Origin: Saccopteryx bilineata
Lineage: Eukaryota > Chordata > Mammalia > Chiroptera > Emballonuridae
Length of the DNA: 64,000 bases
Reading direction: 5' to 3'
NCBI RefSeq assembly: GCF_036850765.1
Contig: NC_089494.1
Coordinates: 496,001-560,000, forward strand
Shown: one piece after another, positions 10,401 to 24,800 of the stretch
Layout of the letters: every line of letters begins with the position of its first letter
How positions within the stretch are numbered: position 1 is the stretch's first letter
The notes under the pieces: model-generated
Seen by the model: the letters and a program-made list of their open reading frames with translations, nothing else
Told to the model about the DNA's origin: nothing
The model's database searches: none
Translations under genes and position numbers: made by a program

Positions 10401-13400
10401 TAATTTAGTGAAATACAATACAGAAAATTTTTATGAATGATATATATCACATATTTGTTAATTAAGACGCACATGTAGACGTGGTTTTATCAGATATGAC
10501 TCAGGTGTCCAAACAAACCTATTAGGATTGTAAAACACGAGAGACAAGTGAGGCAGCCATGTGCACTTCTGAGGAGGGTCCTGCCGTTCCTGACGCGAAC
10601 CCTAGTGGGGGTGCTGCCCTTTCATAAGACAGGTGAATCTGTCCCCATTTACAGACAGACTGACAGCGTTAAGAGAGCACCCAGCACGCATCTCCAGCTT
10701 TTCCATCTAAAGCTGTCCTGTATATGCAGATGATTACAGCTGCTTTGATAGGCTACAGAAAGGGCACGCCTTGACTTTATTAGCAACAAGCAGCTTATAA
10801 TAGCTCTTGAATGGAAAACCAAATCCTGCTGCTCCGAGGTCAAGAGGGTTGGGCTGGACACAAACAGGAGGGGACAGTGTACCTTGGGGCAACACAGTAC
10901 GGACAAGAAGGGGCAGTGTAACGGAAACAACCGGACAAGAAGGGGCAGCGTAATGGAAACAGCCGGACAAGAAGGGGCAGCGTAACGGAAACAACCGGAC
11001 AAGAAGGGGCAGCGTAACGGAAACAACCGGACAAGAAGGGGCAGCGTAACGGAAACAACCGGACAAGAAGGGGCAGTGTAACGGAAACAACCGGACAAGA
11101 AGGGGCAGTGCAACGGAAACAACTGGACAAGAAGGGGTAGTGTAACGGAAACAACTGGACAAGAAGGGGTAGTGTAACGGAAACAACTGGACAAGAAGGG
11201 GCAGTGTAACGGAAACAACTGGACAAGAAGGGGTAGCGTAACTGAAACAACTGGACAAGAAGGGGTAGTGTAACGGAAAAAACTGGACAAGAAGGGGCAG
11301 TGTAACGGAAACAACTGGACAAGAAGGGGTAGTGTAACGGAAACAACTGGACAAGAAGGGGCAGTGTAACGGAAACAACTGGACAAGAAGGGGCAGTGTA
11401 ACGGAAACAACTGGACAAGAAGGGGTAGTGTAACTGAAACAACTGGACAAGAAGGGGTAGCGTAACTGAAACAACTGGACAAGAAGGGGCAGTGTAACGG
11501 AAACAACTGGACAAGAAGGGGTAGCGTAACTGAAACAACTGGACAAGAAGGGGTAGTGTAACGGAAACAACGACCTGCCGCCTCTTTTGAGCCTCTCGGA
11601 GCGGAAGTTCTCATAGTGAAGGTCCTGGGTCACCTCCTGGAGGTCCTGCATGTGAGTGCTGGAAGACAGAAGAACCACCATGCTGGCGTCAGCCACATGC
11701 CATTCGCAGGGGAAAAACCACCAATCAAGCACACGGAGACACCCGGGAACTATACCCACTTACACTTACTCATTACTTGGGACTTGGGGATAAGGCTACG
11801 GAAACATCTACAGAGGTGTCTCCCCCCAGCTATCACAGTAAACGCACAACACACCCGCCCAGTAGGGCCGGGTTAAGAGTCCCTCCACGAGGCCTCTGCC
11901 ACAGGCACACCCACACTCCACCCGAGACCATCACCCCGGACGGGGCCAGATACACAGAGACTTTAGATTTTTTATGTAAACAGTGCCTGAAACAGAACAC
12001 CCTTTTCTGAAAGAACTTGTAGAAAACATGCAATTCAAATATTCACGACTTCCTAAGCTTAAAATTTATATCAGAAGTTAATAGCTTAAGCTATTCACAA
12101 GAGCCCAAACTGAAGTATTAACATTCTGGATAAAATACCAACAGCCCTTTGAATCTTCTAATCATTGTAAAAAACGTTCCAGGGATCTGGCTCAGGTTTT
12201 TAAGGAATGGAGATACTCCAGTCCTGTTACTCAGGACCCAGGGACAAACTGAGCGATGACAAAGGGGTGGCCTGATCTCCCTCCTTCTGAAAAACATACA
12301 ACTGACACCAAAGCTCCCTCTCAGCCTCAACACCCTCCGCTGGTGACAGGAGTATGAGAGCCAAAGACCCACCCTTGAAGGGGCCGAGGAGCACCTTCAA
12401 TGCCTTACATGGCGATTGAATTACACTTAATAGAGCCTGAAAGGTAAACTTAGGGGTAGTTTTAGTGATTTTAATTCACTAAAATTGCTAACCCAAGTAA
12501 GACCTTTGTGGCATGTAGAGTAACTTTCAGTTATACAAACTTGAACTCTTCTGATTAAAAAGGTTAACAGATTTTAGCAACACTCTTTCACCATCTTCCT
12601 TCAAGAACAATGCTAACATGTTACTAAATGTAAAATCTCCTTTCAGAGAACACTGTCTGTTTTTGTAGTCGGGTCTGTCCTGGCTGCTGACACAATGGTG
12701 GAAACTCTAGGCTAGTGGGGGTCACTCTGAGGGAGCCTGAGGCTGACCGGCAGTGGCAACGCATCCCACCTGGCCCCTGCAGCGGACCCAACCACGTCCT
12801 CACCGGAGGAGGAGGCAACGCATGTTGAGTATGGCCACCCCACAGTTAAGTCTAATCTTTTGGCCTCAAAAAGGACCCCAGCATCCGTCAGACAGAAGAG
12901 TGTGCTGAGCTACAGGTCACAGGCAGGAGGCCAGTTCAGATCGGTCTGGAGAGCTCACAGGTGGGGTCTTCTGCACCGCACTGCAGCAGGCCACTGCAGG
13001 CACGACACAGGCCTTGGGCCCACCCTGGGCCCTCTGTCCCAGGCCCTCTGTCCCGGGCCCTCTGTCCTGGGCTCTGCAGCCGGAGCACACGAGCGTCTTA
13101 CATGAGCATTGTCCGCAGCTTCAGAAAGTCATTGTGCTCCGGGTTCTCCACCTCCACAACACCCCACGGGTAGAGGCGGCCTCGGACCTTCTTGCCTTTG
13201 ACTTCAATCAGCTGATTGGATCCAACCACGGAGAAGGGGATACTGGCCTAGAAAGAGACAGTGTTGATGGGCTCCCCACAGGGACCCCCACATTCACCGT
13301 GAACACAGGAGCATCGACACAGAGGGGCACCTGGCTGCTCCACAGGAACGCTGAGGGTGCACACTCTATTTGGAAGCGGCAGACATCTTCCAGACGACTG

Positions 13401-15749
13401 TACAAAAAGCAATCATATCTGCAACCGAGATTTCTAAACCTCATAGACACAGTTGGGTCACAGTACATCTAAAGCAAACACACTACTTACTGTAAGCAAA
13501 GCTGCTCAGTAACTTCACAGAGTCAAGGCTTCCAGGATCTGATCTTTTGCCAGCTCTGCACATATTTAAAAAAACTTATTGATTTTAGAAAGAGAGAGGG
13601 GGAGAGGAAGAGGAAGAGAGAGAGAGCAAGAAACAGAAGTATTGATAACACTTGCTGTATGTGGCCTGACCAGGGATCAAACCGGCAACCTCTGTGTATT
13701 CGGATGATGCTCTAACCAACTGAGCTACCACACCAGGGCCAGCCCCTCACATTTTAAATGCTGGCACCAAGAAAAAGAAGCTAGTCACACTGTGCACCTG
13801 GACTTCTAACCTTGAGAAGCCTGGTCTGCTCTTTAAAATCTTCATCTTCATCTGATTCTGCATCAGGTAAGTGATAGATCTTGATGCTATGTTCTTCAAT
13901 TTCATCCAGAATCTGAAAGAATGAAAAAATCAGGAGCAATTTTAACAAAATGCACAAACTGAGTCAAGCCTAACTCATCATATTAGAAAATACATCAGAA
14001 TTACCTAAACTTCAATTAAAAAAATCATATGGATGACAAATGATTCTCAGGTTTCATGAACTGCTAAAACAGAATGTGAGCCTGAGGAGCCTCGGTCCAC
14101 AGTACAGCACCCACCACCACCCACGCAGAAGCGCCCTCACAGAGGCCACAGCGAGTGTCCCAGGAGAGGTGCAGCCAGAAGCTGCCGCAGAGAAGAGCCA
14201 CAGATGTCACCCGAGGTGTCCCCGGAGACCACGCAGGAGTCTCACAAGGAGAGGCAGAGGCACCCGGGAAAAGCTGTCAAGCGACGAGGGGAGGACACAG
14301 AAGGCTGTTTTGGGAATCACAAGAAATCCAGGGTGGCGGGAATGGAGGGCATGAAGTTGGTTAAGACAGGAGACCCATTGGAGTTCCCAGACGCCAGCCT
14401 GGGGTCGAGGACACGGACTCTTCCTCAACAGGCAAGAAGTGGCCTCAGTGCAACCTCACACTCTACACTGTTCCACACTGTCAACCGGGGAGCAGACCCC
14501 CGAGAGGGGAGGGAGCACAAGGCTCGACTTGAGGTAGGCAGTCACTTATCCGGCTCCACGCTGGTCTCCACCAGGTATAGGCACGCTGGAGCTCTGCTGA
14601 CTTGGACCCAGGACCTGGGTCTTGTGGCTGGAAAAAGGGTTCTAAGACAAGTCACCTCACAGGGTGACCTGGTCATAACTCCCTAAGTGGGCAAGTCACA
14701 GTGCAGTCACAACCCAGACAGGTAACCTCCTCGGCGAAAGGGTTCTCTTCACTCTAAGCCGTGCTGCCCACTGCTTCTAGGTTTACACAGCTATGAAATG
14801 CCCCCAGAAGATCTCTCCTTCTAAGGACGTCCTATAATCTGATCACGGTCTTGCTCTCTCCCACCCTCATGCACTCTCTCTTACGTTCCCTTCTGAATTC
14901 CAAGTGCATAAAACAAACCACAGAACTGTTATTCTCTGGAGCACTGAGAACCTGCTCTCCTGCCAAGTCATCAGTTTGACTCAAGTAAAGTCTTAATAAA
15001 AATTCTCTACGACTTAGACGTTTTTTATGCAGACAGCCCAAGGGAAGACAAGACATAAACCCAGCCAGTGTGTACTATGAGTGCATACAATTCAGAAACC
15101 CTGCTACGGAAAGACAACCAGGAAGACGTGCACACGGGAAAGTCAGACTGTGACAACAATCACTGTCTAGAACAAGAGTATCTACAAGTCAATGAAAAGA
15201 GAGGCAAGGGGCCGGCTTGGTGGTGGCACAGTGGATCGTTTGTCAACCCAGACACTGAGGTCCTAGGTTTGAAACCTCGAGGTTGCCAGCTTGAGTGCAG
15301 CCTCATTTGGCTTGAACGTGGGATCATAAACATGATCCAATGGTCACTGGCTTGAGCCCAAGGTCTCTGGCTTGGCTTGAGCATCCCCCTCCCCCAGTCA
15401 AGGCACACATGAAAAGCAATCAATGAAGAACTAAAGTAACACAACTATGAGTTGATGCTTCTCATCTCTGACCTTCCCTGTCTTTCTCTCTAGCTAAAAA
15501 AAAGTAAGCCTGACCAGGCAGTGGCGCAGTGGATAGAGCATCGGACTGGGACACGGAGGACCCAGGTTCGAAACTCTGAGGTTGCTGGCTTGAGTGCAGG
15601 CTCATCTGGTTTGAGCAAGGGGTCACTCAATCTGCTGTAGCCCCCGGTCAAGGCAAGTATGAGAAGCAATCAACGAACAACTAAGGTGCCACAACAAAGC
15701 ACTGATGCTTCTCATCTCTCTGCCTTCCTGTATGTCTGTCCTTATCTGT

Positions 15750-15812
<63 letters not shown>

Positions 15813-18800
15813 ACAATAAAACAGAGAGGCAAAGCTCTAAAACCTAAGAGAATGCAGAGGACCATGAGCATCCGGACCAGCAGTGCTCCAGCAACCAGAG
15901 GGAAACAAGCCAAAACTGGTCACACACCAGCAGGGCCCATGTGCTGCTTTGGGAACATAAACTGGTTTTAAAGGAAATTAGCCATCTTTCAAATATTTAA
16001 ATGCGCATCAATTTCCTTTCCAAAAATTCATCTGACTTCCCATCTGTGAGAAGACAGACGTGGACCACTGTTCACCACGCACACAGAGTGCCTGCTGTGT
16101 GCCAGGTCCTGTTCCAACCTTGGGATGCATAGCGAGCAAAGAGCCTAAAGTCAGGACTGAGAGACGGTGGGAAGACCCAGAAACACAATGCAGAAACACT
16201 GTGCATGCCAAAAAATAAGGGTGAGGGGTGCGCTTTCTATGTGTGTTGGGAGTTACCAGGAAGTCTAGGGGCAGAGTCTTACACGTGACATAATCCCGTT
16301 TCGAAAACAAAACCATACATAAACAGACCACGCTCTGGAAGGATGGGTACCTGTGAACAGTGTTGTTTCTGTGGCTAAAGGAACTCTTAAAGAAATAGCC
16401 TATGGGTCTGGACTCTCTCAGTGAACAGGTCAAGGAGGGTTTGTGGGAGAACAGACTGCAGCCAGCACAAGGGCTGCTGGGAAGCAGGAGGCACGGGGGG
16501 GGGGGGGGGGGACGACGGACAGACGGACGGACGGGACCACTGCTGTGCAGCCTCCAGGGCCCCACATGAACCCCTCGGGCCTTTGACACCAGACTGTCAG
16601 CATTAGTGCAGGCTCCCAGATGAGTGTGTGGGGCGGAGTGTTTAGAAGGAACAGAGTGTCAGGAAGATGAGGACAACCCACCCATGTCGTTACTGAGCAT
16701 GACATGCCAGCTGCACATTAGCCACCTTCCAGGCACTCAGGGGACCTTCACAGAATAGCAGTAATCAGACCCCTTTGTGAAGGGAAAATGCTGAAACTCA
16801 CCAGCATTAGGTGCTGGTGCACCCCCCCCCCTGCCCTGGCTGTGCCCAGTGCCCCCCCCGCCCTGGCTGTGCCCAGTGTCCCCCCCCTCCGCCCTCGCTG
16901 TGCCCAGTGTTGCCCCCAGCCCCCACTGTGCCCAGTGGAACCCCCCGCCCCGGCTGTGCCGTGCCCCCCCCGCCCTCGCTGTGCCCAGTGTCCCCCCCCT
17001 CCGCCCTCGCTGTGCCCAGTGTCCCCCCCTCCGCCCTCGCTGTGCCCAGTGTCCCCCCCGCCCCCGTTGTGCCCAGTGCGCCCCCCCCGCCCCCGCTGTG
17101 CCCAGTGCCCCCCCCCGCCCCCGCTGTGCCCAGTGCCCCCCCCCGCCCCGGCTGTGCCCAGTGCCCCCCCGCCCTCGCTGTGCCCAGTGCCCCCCCGCCC
17201 TCGCTGTGCCCAGTGCCCCCCCTCCCAGCTCACCCTCTTCTTCAAGCGCTCCCGTTCCTTCAGCGTGAGTGTGTCGGCCTTCGCAATGACGGGCACGATG
17301 TTGACCTTGTTATGTATCGCCTTCATGAAGGCCACGTCCAAGGGCTTCAGGCCGTGCCCGAAGGGCGAGATGAAGTAGAAGCAGCAGTGCACCCTGTTGT
17401 CCACAATGTGCCGCCGGTTCAGGCCACTCTCGTCGTGCAGGTAGCGCTCAAACTGCTCGTCGATGTAGGAGATGATGGTCTTGAAGCTGAGGGAGACACA
17501 CGGTGACCAGAGGCAGGCAGGCCCGAACCTCAGGCATACCCAGCTCAACCGCAAGACAGAATGGAACCAACTCCTTCACTTGGCAAGATGGAGATCTCTG
17601 GAAACTGCCAGGCGCCAAGGGCCGGGGGTCAAAGGTCAGAATGGGAGCGGTCACAAGGCACAGGGGCGTAGCAGAGGGAAGCAGTGCCGCCCTGCGTGCC
17701 TTGCGAGGCTGACCTGCGGAAGGGCAGCTCCTGACGAAGGAGAGTGCCTCTTCTGCCCGGGGCGGGGCACTGGGGCTTCCTACCAGGGGAGGCCCAGGAG
17801 CCTCTGGGCATGAGTCGGGACTCCCAGCACTGTCCTGAGGAGGACCGCTCCCATCTCCTACTTGTGGATTTCCTCATTTGTGCAAATGAGGCCAGTAAGC
17901 TGCCCCTCAGGCTGAGTCTTGAGTGGAGAGACTTCATTTCCTCACACTGAAGAGGAAGAAGGGACACTGGGCCCTGACGTTACAGCTCAGATCAGGAAGA
18001 GGACTGCCGTCTCAGACCTCACTAGACCTTACGGGAAAACACTCAGATTCTCTGTGAAATTCCTTACTTGAAACCTCGGAGTTAACATGCTTTAAAGTGC
18101 CTGACTGTTCTACCATAGCCAGTTACTCCACATCCAACAATCATTCATCAGCACTATACACCTGAGTACATCAGGACGGTGCACAGCCTGACCCACTCCC
18201 AGAGCCCGACCCCAGGGCCATACCAGTCCCTGCAGTTGATGGCATCGCCGTAGCCAGGTGTGTCCACCACTGTTAGGCGCAGCTTGACCCCTCGCTCTTC
18301 AATCTCAACAGTTGAGGCCTCGATTTGGACCGTTCTTTCAATTTTCTCTAGAAGAGAAACAACTTAGTAAGAAAACATGCCTTACCACTGAGCCAGTGTG
18401 CAAAGGTAAGAAATTACCTGTCAGCACAATCGAATGTCAAAATAATCTGAGATGTTTTCTCTCAACATATTCCCTGATTTATCAATGTCACTGCATTACA
18501 TTTCATTTAAAAAAAGAAATTACCTGTTAGGTACTTTGTTATCAAACGAACCATTTGAAAGTCACTGAGGAAGGTTTCAGAAGGTAACAGTGAGGACTGT
18601 GTACACATGATCCCCGAGTCGGCAAGGGGCACGTGGAAGCTAAGATTAAAGGTCTGCCTGGGGATGTAAAACTGCCAGTACCGAAAACTACCATTCCTTT
18701 TCTGGGACAAAGAAAACGATCTATGAATTCCTTTAAAAACTGAATTCAGAAATACCTACAAAAGGGCTGTCTGTCCCTGCTGTGGCAGCCCAGTCCTAGC

Positions 18801-21800
18801 TCTTTCTGTGCTCGATCCATCCACCCAGCCAGCACTCAGGGTCAGGCCATCCCTGTCCCCACAGTGATCTACCTGTGACAGAGGGCTGTCTGTCCCTGCT
18901 ATGGCAGCCCAGTTCCAGCTCTTTCTGTGCTCGATCCATCCACCCAGCCAGCACTCAGGGTCAGGCCGTCCCGATCCCCACAGCGATCTACCTGTGACAG
19001 AGGGCTGTCTGTCCCTGCTGTGGCAGCCCAGTCCTAGCTCTTTCTGTGCTCGATCCATCCACCCAGCCAGCACTCAGGGTCAGGCCGTCCCGATCCCCAC
19101 AGTGATCTACCTGTGACAGCGCTCGCCACGAGAGGTAACGCGGCCGCCCGATCCTCCCGTCACACAGAACAGAGGCAGAAACTCTTTATGACACTTGATA
19201 GACAAAGCACTCGGAGAGGATGTCCGCACGGGTGTGCTGTCAGTCTACCAACCACCCCCATGGCCATCGGGGCAGCATGGCTCTCCCCACCTAAAGGACA
19301 GTCTCCTGTGGTCACGGCTCAGCCACCTCTCATTAATCATGCACTCCTCAGCAACTTTCCTGTTGAGCTACACTTACAAGGGTGTGGGAACTTTCATACC
19401 TGCAGCGCCAGGTATGACTCTTTCGGGGTAGAGATCTGTCAGGAACAGGCTGTTGATGAGAGTTGACTTTCCCAGACCCGATTCACCTTAAATGAAAATG
19501 AGAACATGGTCATGGTGTTACCAGGACGAGGGTCTGCTGAGTGCTAATGCTAAGCACCACCTCAGTGCCCCACAAACACCCATCTCTATACAACCACCAG
19601 GAACTTGGCACAACGCTCTCCGCTTCACTAATGGGAGATGGGTGCTCCCAGGTAAGTCACCACCCTGAGCAGGGCAATTTGAATCCAGTCTGTAGGCACC
19701 CAGAATTTAAACTTAAGACCAGAAATGTGACCTCACATATTCACAATGTGTGGAATGGACTCTGTAGAGGTCTTTATTTTTTGACAAATAGAACACAAAG
19801 TAGGTTTTCAGTCACGAGTTTGCTAATCATTTTAAGTATTACGTTTTCAAAAGCGTGCTTTTTAAATTGTTTTTATATTTAAGTGAGGGTTGGGGAGATA
19901 CTGAGATGGACTCCTGCATGTGCCCCAATAATCCAGCGGCAGAAGACAAAGTTATTCTCCATCCTGGCTAAGTTGTGACAGCTGAAAGGTGACTCATGTA
20001 GACCTCTAAGCACAGGTGTAGCAGAGGCAGCCTCTTTTTACTTTTGTTTTTAAAATATTTCTGAAGTGAGAAGCAGGGAGAGACTCCCGCATGCGCCTGA
20101 CCGGGATCCTCCCAGCACGCCCACCAGGGGGCGATGCTCTGCCCATCTGGGCCGTTGCTCTATGGTGGCCAGAGCCATTCTAGCACCTGAGGCAGAGGCC
20201 ATGGAGCCGTCCTCAGGGCCCGGGCCAACTTTGCTCCAATGGAGCCTCGGCTGTGGGAGGAGAAGAAAGAGACAGAGAGGAAGGAGAGGGGGAGGGGGGG
20301 AGAAGCAGATGGGCGCTTCTCCTGTGTGCCCTGGCCAGGGATTGAACTCTGAACTTCCACACGCTGGGCCAATGCTCTACCACTGAGCCCACTGGCCAGA
20401 GCAGGCAGCCTCTTTTTAAATAGCATTTATAGGCCCGGGCTGGTTAGCTTAGTCACTTAAGAGCATCATCCCAAAACAAGGTTGTGGGTCTGATCCCTGG
20501 TCAAGGCACACATGAACAGCAGCCAAAAAATACATGACTGAGTGGAACAAGAAACGTTCTCCTCCCCACTGTCTAACAAGCAATAAAAAAAACCCCAAAT
20601 CTGAGCCCTGGCCAGACAGCTGGGTTGACTGGGGTGTCCTCCCGGAGCGTGAAGGGTGCCGGGTTGGTCCCTAGTCAATGTCCCCGTTTCTCTCACAAAC
20701 AAACAAACAGGCAGTAATAAAACCCAGTGGTTGACTCAGAACTCTAACCCTTAAGGGTGAGGGACTATTTCAGTTGGGGCAGCTTTGGGGTAACATCTAA
20801 ACTGCTCTCAAAAGCAGAACGGTGCAGAACTCGGACAGGGCTGTTCCGCCCACTGCCGCCAAGTCCCTCCCGACACTGGGAGCTTCGGAGCTTCTCCAAC
20901 AGGCGCCTCCAACGGGAAAACACACACAAAGGACCTGGGCCAGTGCAAACGCCTCACATCCAAGAGTCTCGTGGAGAAGCCACGGGCCGCGTCTCCCTTG
21001 TCTGGAAAGCAGTGACAGAGCCCAGCCGCACTGCAGTGTTCCGTTTACAGAAGGGCTCATCTGCCCCGGAGGCAATGCGCACCCTTGGGCACAAGGTGGC
21101 ACAACAGGAAAAGCAGACTCGTGAGAATGGGGCACTGGCTCTGACAATACCACCGAGATCCCAGCAGGCAAACTGTCAGGGGCTTTAGATTTTAATCTAA
21201 AATAACAAAATTTAGCTAAAGCCAGGAATGCTAGGAGATAAAGAACTACCTAATCCGAGGGAATATTTGTTCACATTTACTCTTGATTTTAACTGACACA
21301 AGAAACTGCTTTCTCCATGTTTGACAAGGGCCCTTCCGAAAGGCCCTGAAGGGCAGCCCCCTCAGCGGTCAGCTTTTCTGCCCAAAGGATGCCTCTCCCA
21401 TGAGAACACTGGAGCCAACTACCATGTGAGCAGGTTTTTGCTCTAAGACCAGTTTTCATTTCCTTAGCATCACTCGAATGCTCGTGTGCATTTGTTCACA
21501 CTAAGCATCCTTTCTTCTACCAGGTCACATATTTGGCAATAAGCTTTCTATTTTTAATCTTACTTTTCTTTAAAATGGAGCCACCATCCAGCATAACGGT
21601 GGGGGCTCACACCTTGGTGAGTTACTGTCAACTATGAGCCTGGGGCCACCATCCAGCATAACGGTGGGGGCTCACACCTTGGTGAGTTACTGTCAACTAT
21701 GAGCCTGGGGCGGGCTCTTCAGCAGCTCCGCCTTCCTGGTCTCATGGATGATCTGCCCCTGGACTACCTCCCTTGATGTCCAGCAGCAACTTGTGATTTA

Positions 21801-24800
21801 TTTTTTATTTTTTGAGACAGAGAAAGGGACAGATAGGAAGGGAGATGAGAAGCATCAATTCTTCGTTGCGGCTCCTTAGTTGTTCCTTGATTACTTTCTC
21901 ATATGTGCCTTGACCAGGGGGTTTGGGGTGGGGCCTACAGCATAGCCGGTGACCCCTTGCTCAGCCAGTGACCCTGGGGTCATGTCTCCGATCCCACACT
22001 CAAGCCAGTGACCTCAGGGTCTCGAACTTGGGTCCTCCACGTCCTAGTCCGAACTCTATCCACTGCACTACCGCCTGGTCAGGCAAGTTGTCTGTGATTT
22101 CAAATTCCTTGCAGATTACTGCCCAAAAATCTGTGGTCTTTCATTTGCACATGGCCTAGGATTTTGTGAAGTTTCTCACCTTCCTGGCAGTTCTGTGTTG
22201 CCCAGCCACATGGAATTTCAGTGTCAACGACAGTGCCTTGAGAACCCAGGCAGATTCTCGAGTCCTCGGCTGTCTCTGGAACTCAGCCAGGCCACCTCAG
22301 GGCCCAGGGACTCAGGTTCCCTGAGGGGTGCTCAAGTCCTTCAGCTCTGAGACTCCTGCGCTCTGACCGCCTAGTCCTCCTCAGGGCCGGAGCAAGAGTA
22401 CATGGTAGAGAGCTGGCATGACTATAACTCATGTCACTTGTTTTCCTTCTCTCGAGGACTGAAGCTGGCACAGCCTGCTGCAGAATACCGTAAAAGAACT
22501 GTTCCCTATGTTTTGACCAGCCTTTAGTTATCTGTGCCAAGACTAGTCCACAGCAGTTGTTTCAGAGAGCAGCAAATCGAGCCCACTACTTGTAAAAGCG
22601 ACACAGGAGCACGGCTGTGGCCCTCAACCCTGGCAGAGCTGAACGGCTGTACTGAGCCCCGCGTGGTTCACAAAGCCTTCAATGTTCACGCTCTGCCTTG
22701 GGAATCGTTCTAGCATGGCCAGAGCAAACGTTATTTCCTGACTCAAAATGCTTTATATTAAAATAACTGTGCGGCAGATGATACTGAATTTCTTTCTTCC
22801 TTCCAATGGCCATTATCACGTAGTTGTGATCCTAAAACACAGGGGTCCCCAAACTAGGCCCGTGGGCAGCATGCGGCCCCGAGGCCATTTATCCGGCCCC
22901 CACCGCACTTCCGGAAGGGGCACCTCTTTCATTGGTGGTCAGTGAGAGGAGCATAGTTCCCATTGAAATACTGGTCAGTTTGTTGATTTAAATTTACTTG
23001 TTCTTTATTTTAAATATTGTATTTGTTCCCGTTTTGTTTTTTTACTTTAAAATATGTGCAGTGTGCATAGGGATTTGTTCATAGTTTTTTTATAGTCCGG
23101 CCCTCCAGTGGTCTGAGGGACAGTGAACTGGCCCCCTGTGTAAAAAGTTTGAGGACCCCTGCTAAAACACATCACTATCCCTCTCTCTGGATCAAGGGTC
23201 CCACAGTTTCTCTCATTTCAGATTAATGAAGTATTCACCCTAGGGAAACAATTATTCCTCCTACTCATACATGATCATCAACAAACTACTTCCTCATTTT
23301 GGGGAGAATTTTACAGTTATCAAGAACAAAATGTGATATGGTAAACAAACAAGTTCATCAGTAGATAGTTAAACTTGTTACGGTCATGAAGAAACACAAT
23401 ATATGCTGTAACCCATGAAAAAATATATCTGATAACAGGAAATAATTTCAAGTAACCACTGAATTTCAAAGGACTTTAGGTAATAATTTTTAAAAATTTT
23501 AAGAATTGTTACTTGTTTCAAATATACCAGAAAAAAATAAGTAGTCTGAGTATTAACCAAATGTAAAACACACTTCTACTTAAATGTGTATTTGTTAATA
23601 ATATGTAACAAATTACTGTAAAACTCAGAGACCTAAACCAACAATAAACGTGTTATCTCCTAGATTTTTGGGTCAGGAATGTGGGGTTGTCTATGGTAGG
23701 TGGCTACGGCTGGGGACAGAGGGTCCTCTCTCCTGGGGTAACAGCAAGTGCCAGCTGGACGGTCACCACCCCAGGACTGACTGAAGCTGGGGGATGCTTC
23801 TGAGATGGGTCACTACCTGGCTACTGGCACGGCTCAGTCCCTTGCCTTTTGGAACCTGGCAATAAGGCTGCTGAGTGTCCTGCTATCACGGTGGCTAGCT
23901 GCCCCTGGAGTGAGCCGAGAGAAGGCAAGGTACAGTAACAATGGCTTCTGGGACCCAGTGTCCGAGTCACACACCTTCCTTTCTGCAATGTCGTATTGGC
24001 TACACAGGCCAGCCCCACTCTGTGTAGGAGGGAAGTAGAGAGCTGCATGGACACCAGCACACCAGGGTCCCCAGGCAACACTGTGGGATGCTGGCTGCCC
24101 CAATGAGTAAAAGTTATTCTTACATACAAATGACAGAAAATTTAATTCCCAAGTTATTTGATTCTGCCAACAAAGGAATTTTCTCTGACTTTGTAGGTCA
24201 CGCTGCTACTACACTCTGCAGGTTGGGAAGGGGAAAGAGCCACACAGTTAATAAACTTAAAAGTAAAGTTAATTTCTTACCAACCACCATCAGTGTGAAC
24301 TCAAAACCTTTTTTCACTGATTTTCGGTGAACTTGGTTAGGAAGATTTGCAAATCCAACATAGCCAGGAGTTTCTGGATTTACAAACTGAGCTGGTTGTT
24401 GCTAAAATGAGAATTAAAAGAAAAAAAAGAATAAGCACCTTATCTGTTGCTTGTAAGATACAATCAAGCTGTGATTATAAACACAGGTATCATTAGTTCT
24501 CACGAACACACGTAATACATACCACTTTCAAACATTTACTTTTATCAGACATTTAATGGTCCTCACTTAAGATGGAAAAAACATACAAAAAAACCCATTC
24601 CAGTATTATTCAATACCTATTAGCTGACCTAAAATTACACATTACATAATTAAGCAATACTTAAAAGAAAAACTTATCAGATGTAATGCGTTCTTGAAAA
24701 GTATTCAGGAAGAAGTCCTCTCTTGCTCTATTACTAGCTGCACAAAACAAGTCTCTCCAAGAGGGAGGCAGGCAACTAAGGGGGGGGGGGTTCAGTACTC

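Noticed and set aside
10901..11572. CRISPR-like regular 32-bp repeats
   Set aside because: Units are directly adjacent with no spacers, and the context is a mammalian intron. It is a minisatellite.
10649..11759. Three overlapping minus-strand ORFs of 232-341 codons with a 32-residue repeat
   Set aside because: Not an independent gene. They arise from the stop-free 32-bp array; one includes SEPTIN2 exon 8 and is discussed only as possible intron retention.
15752..15814. (CT)n(CA)n block as a regulatory element
   Set aside because: Explained as microsatellite growth from the CT-rich SINE tail.
16748..17554. 268-codon ORF linking septin exon 5 to Gly/His-rich repeats
   Set aside because: The septin part is a true exon with a good GTGAGC donor; the Gly/His tail is intronic minisatellite.
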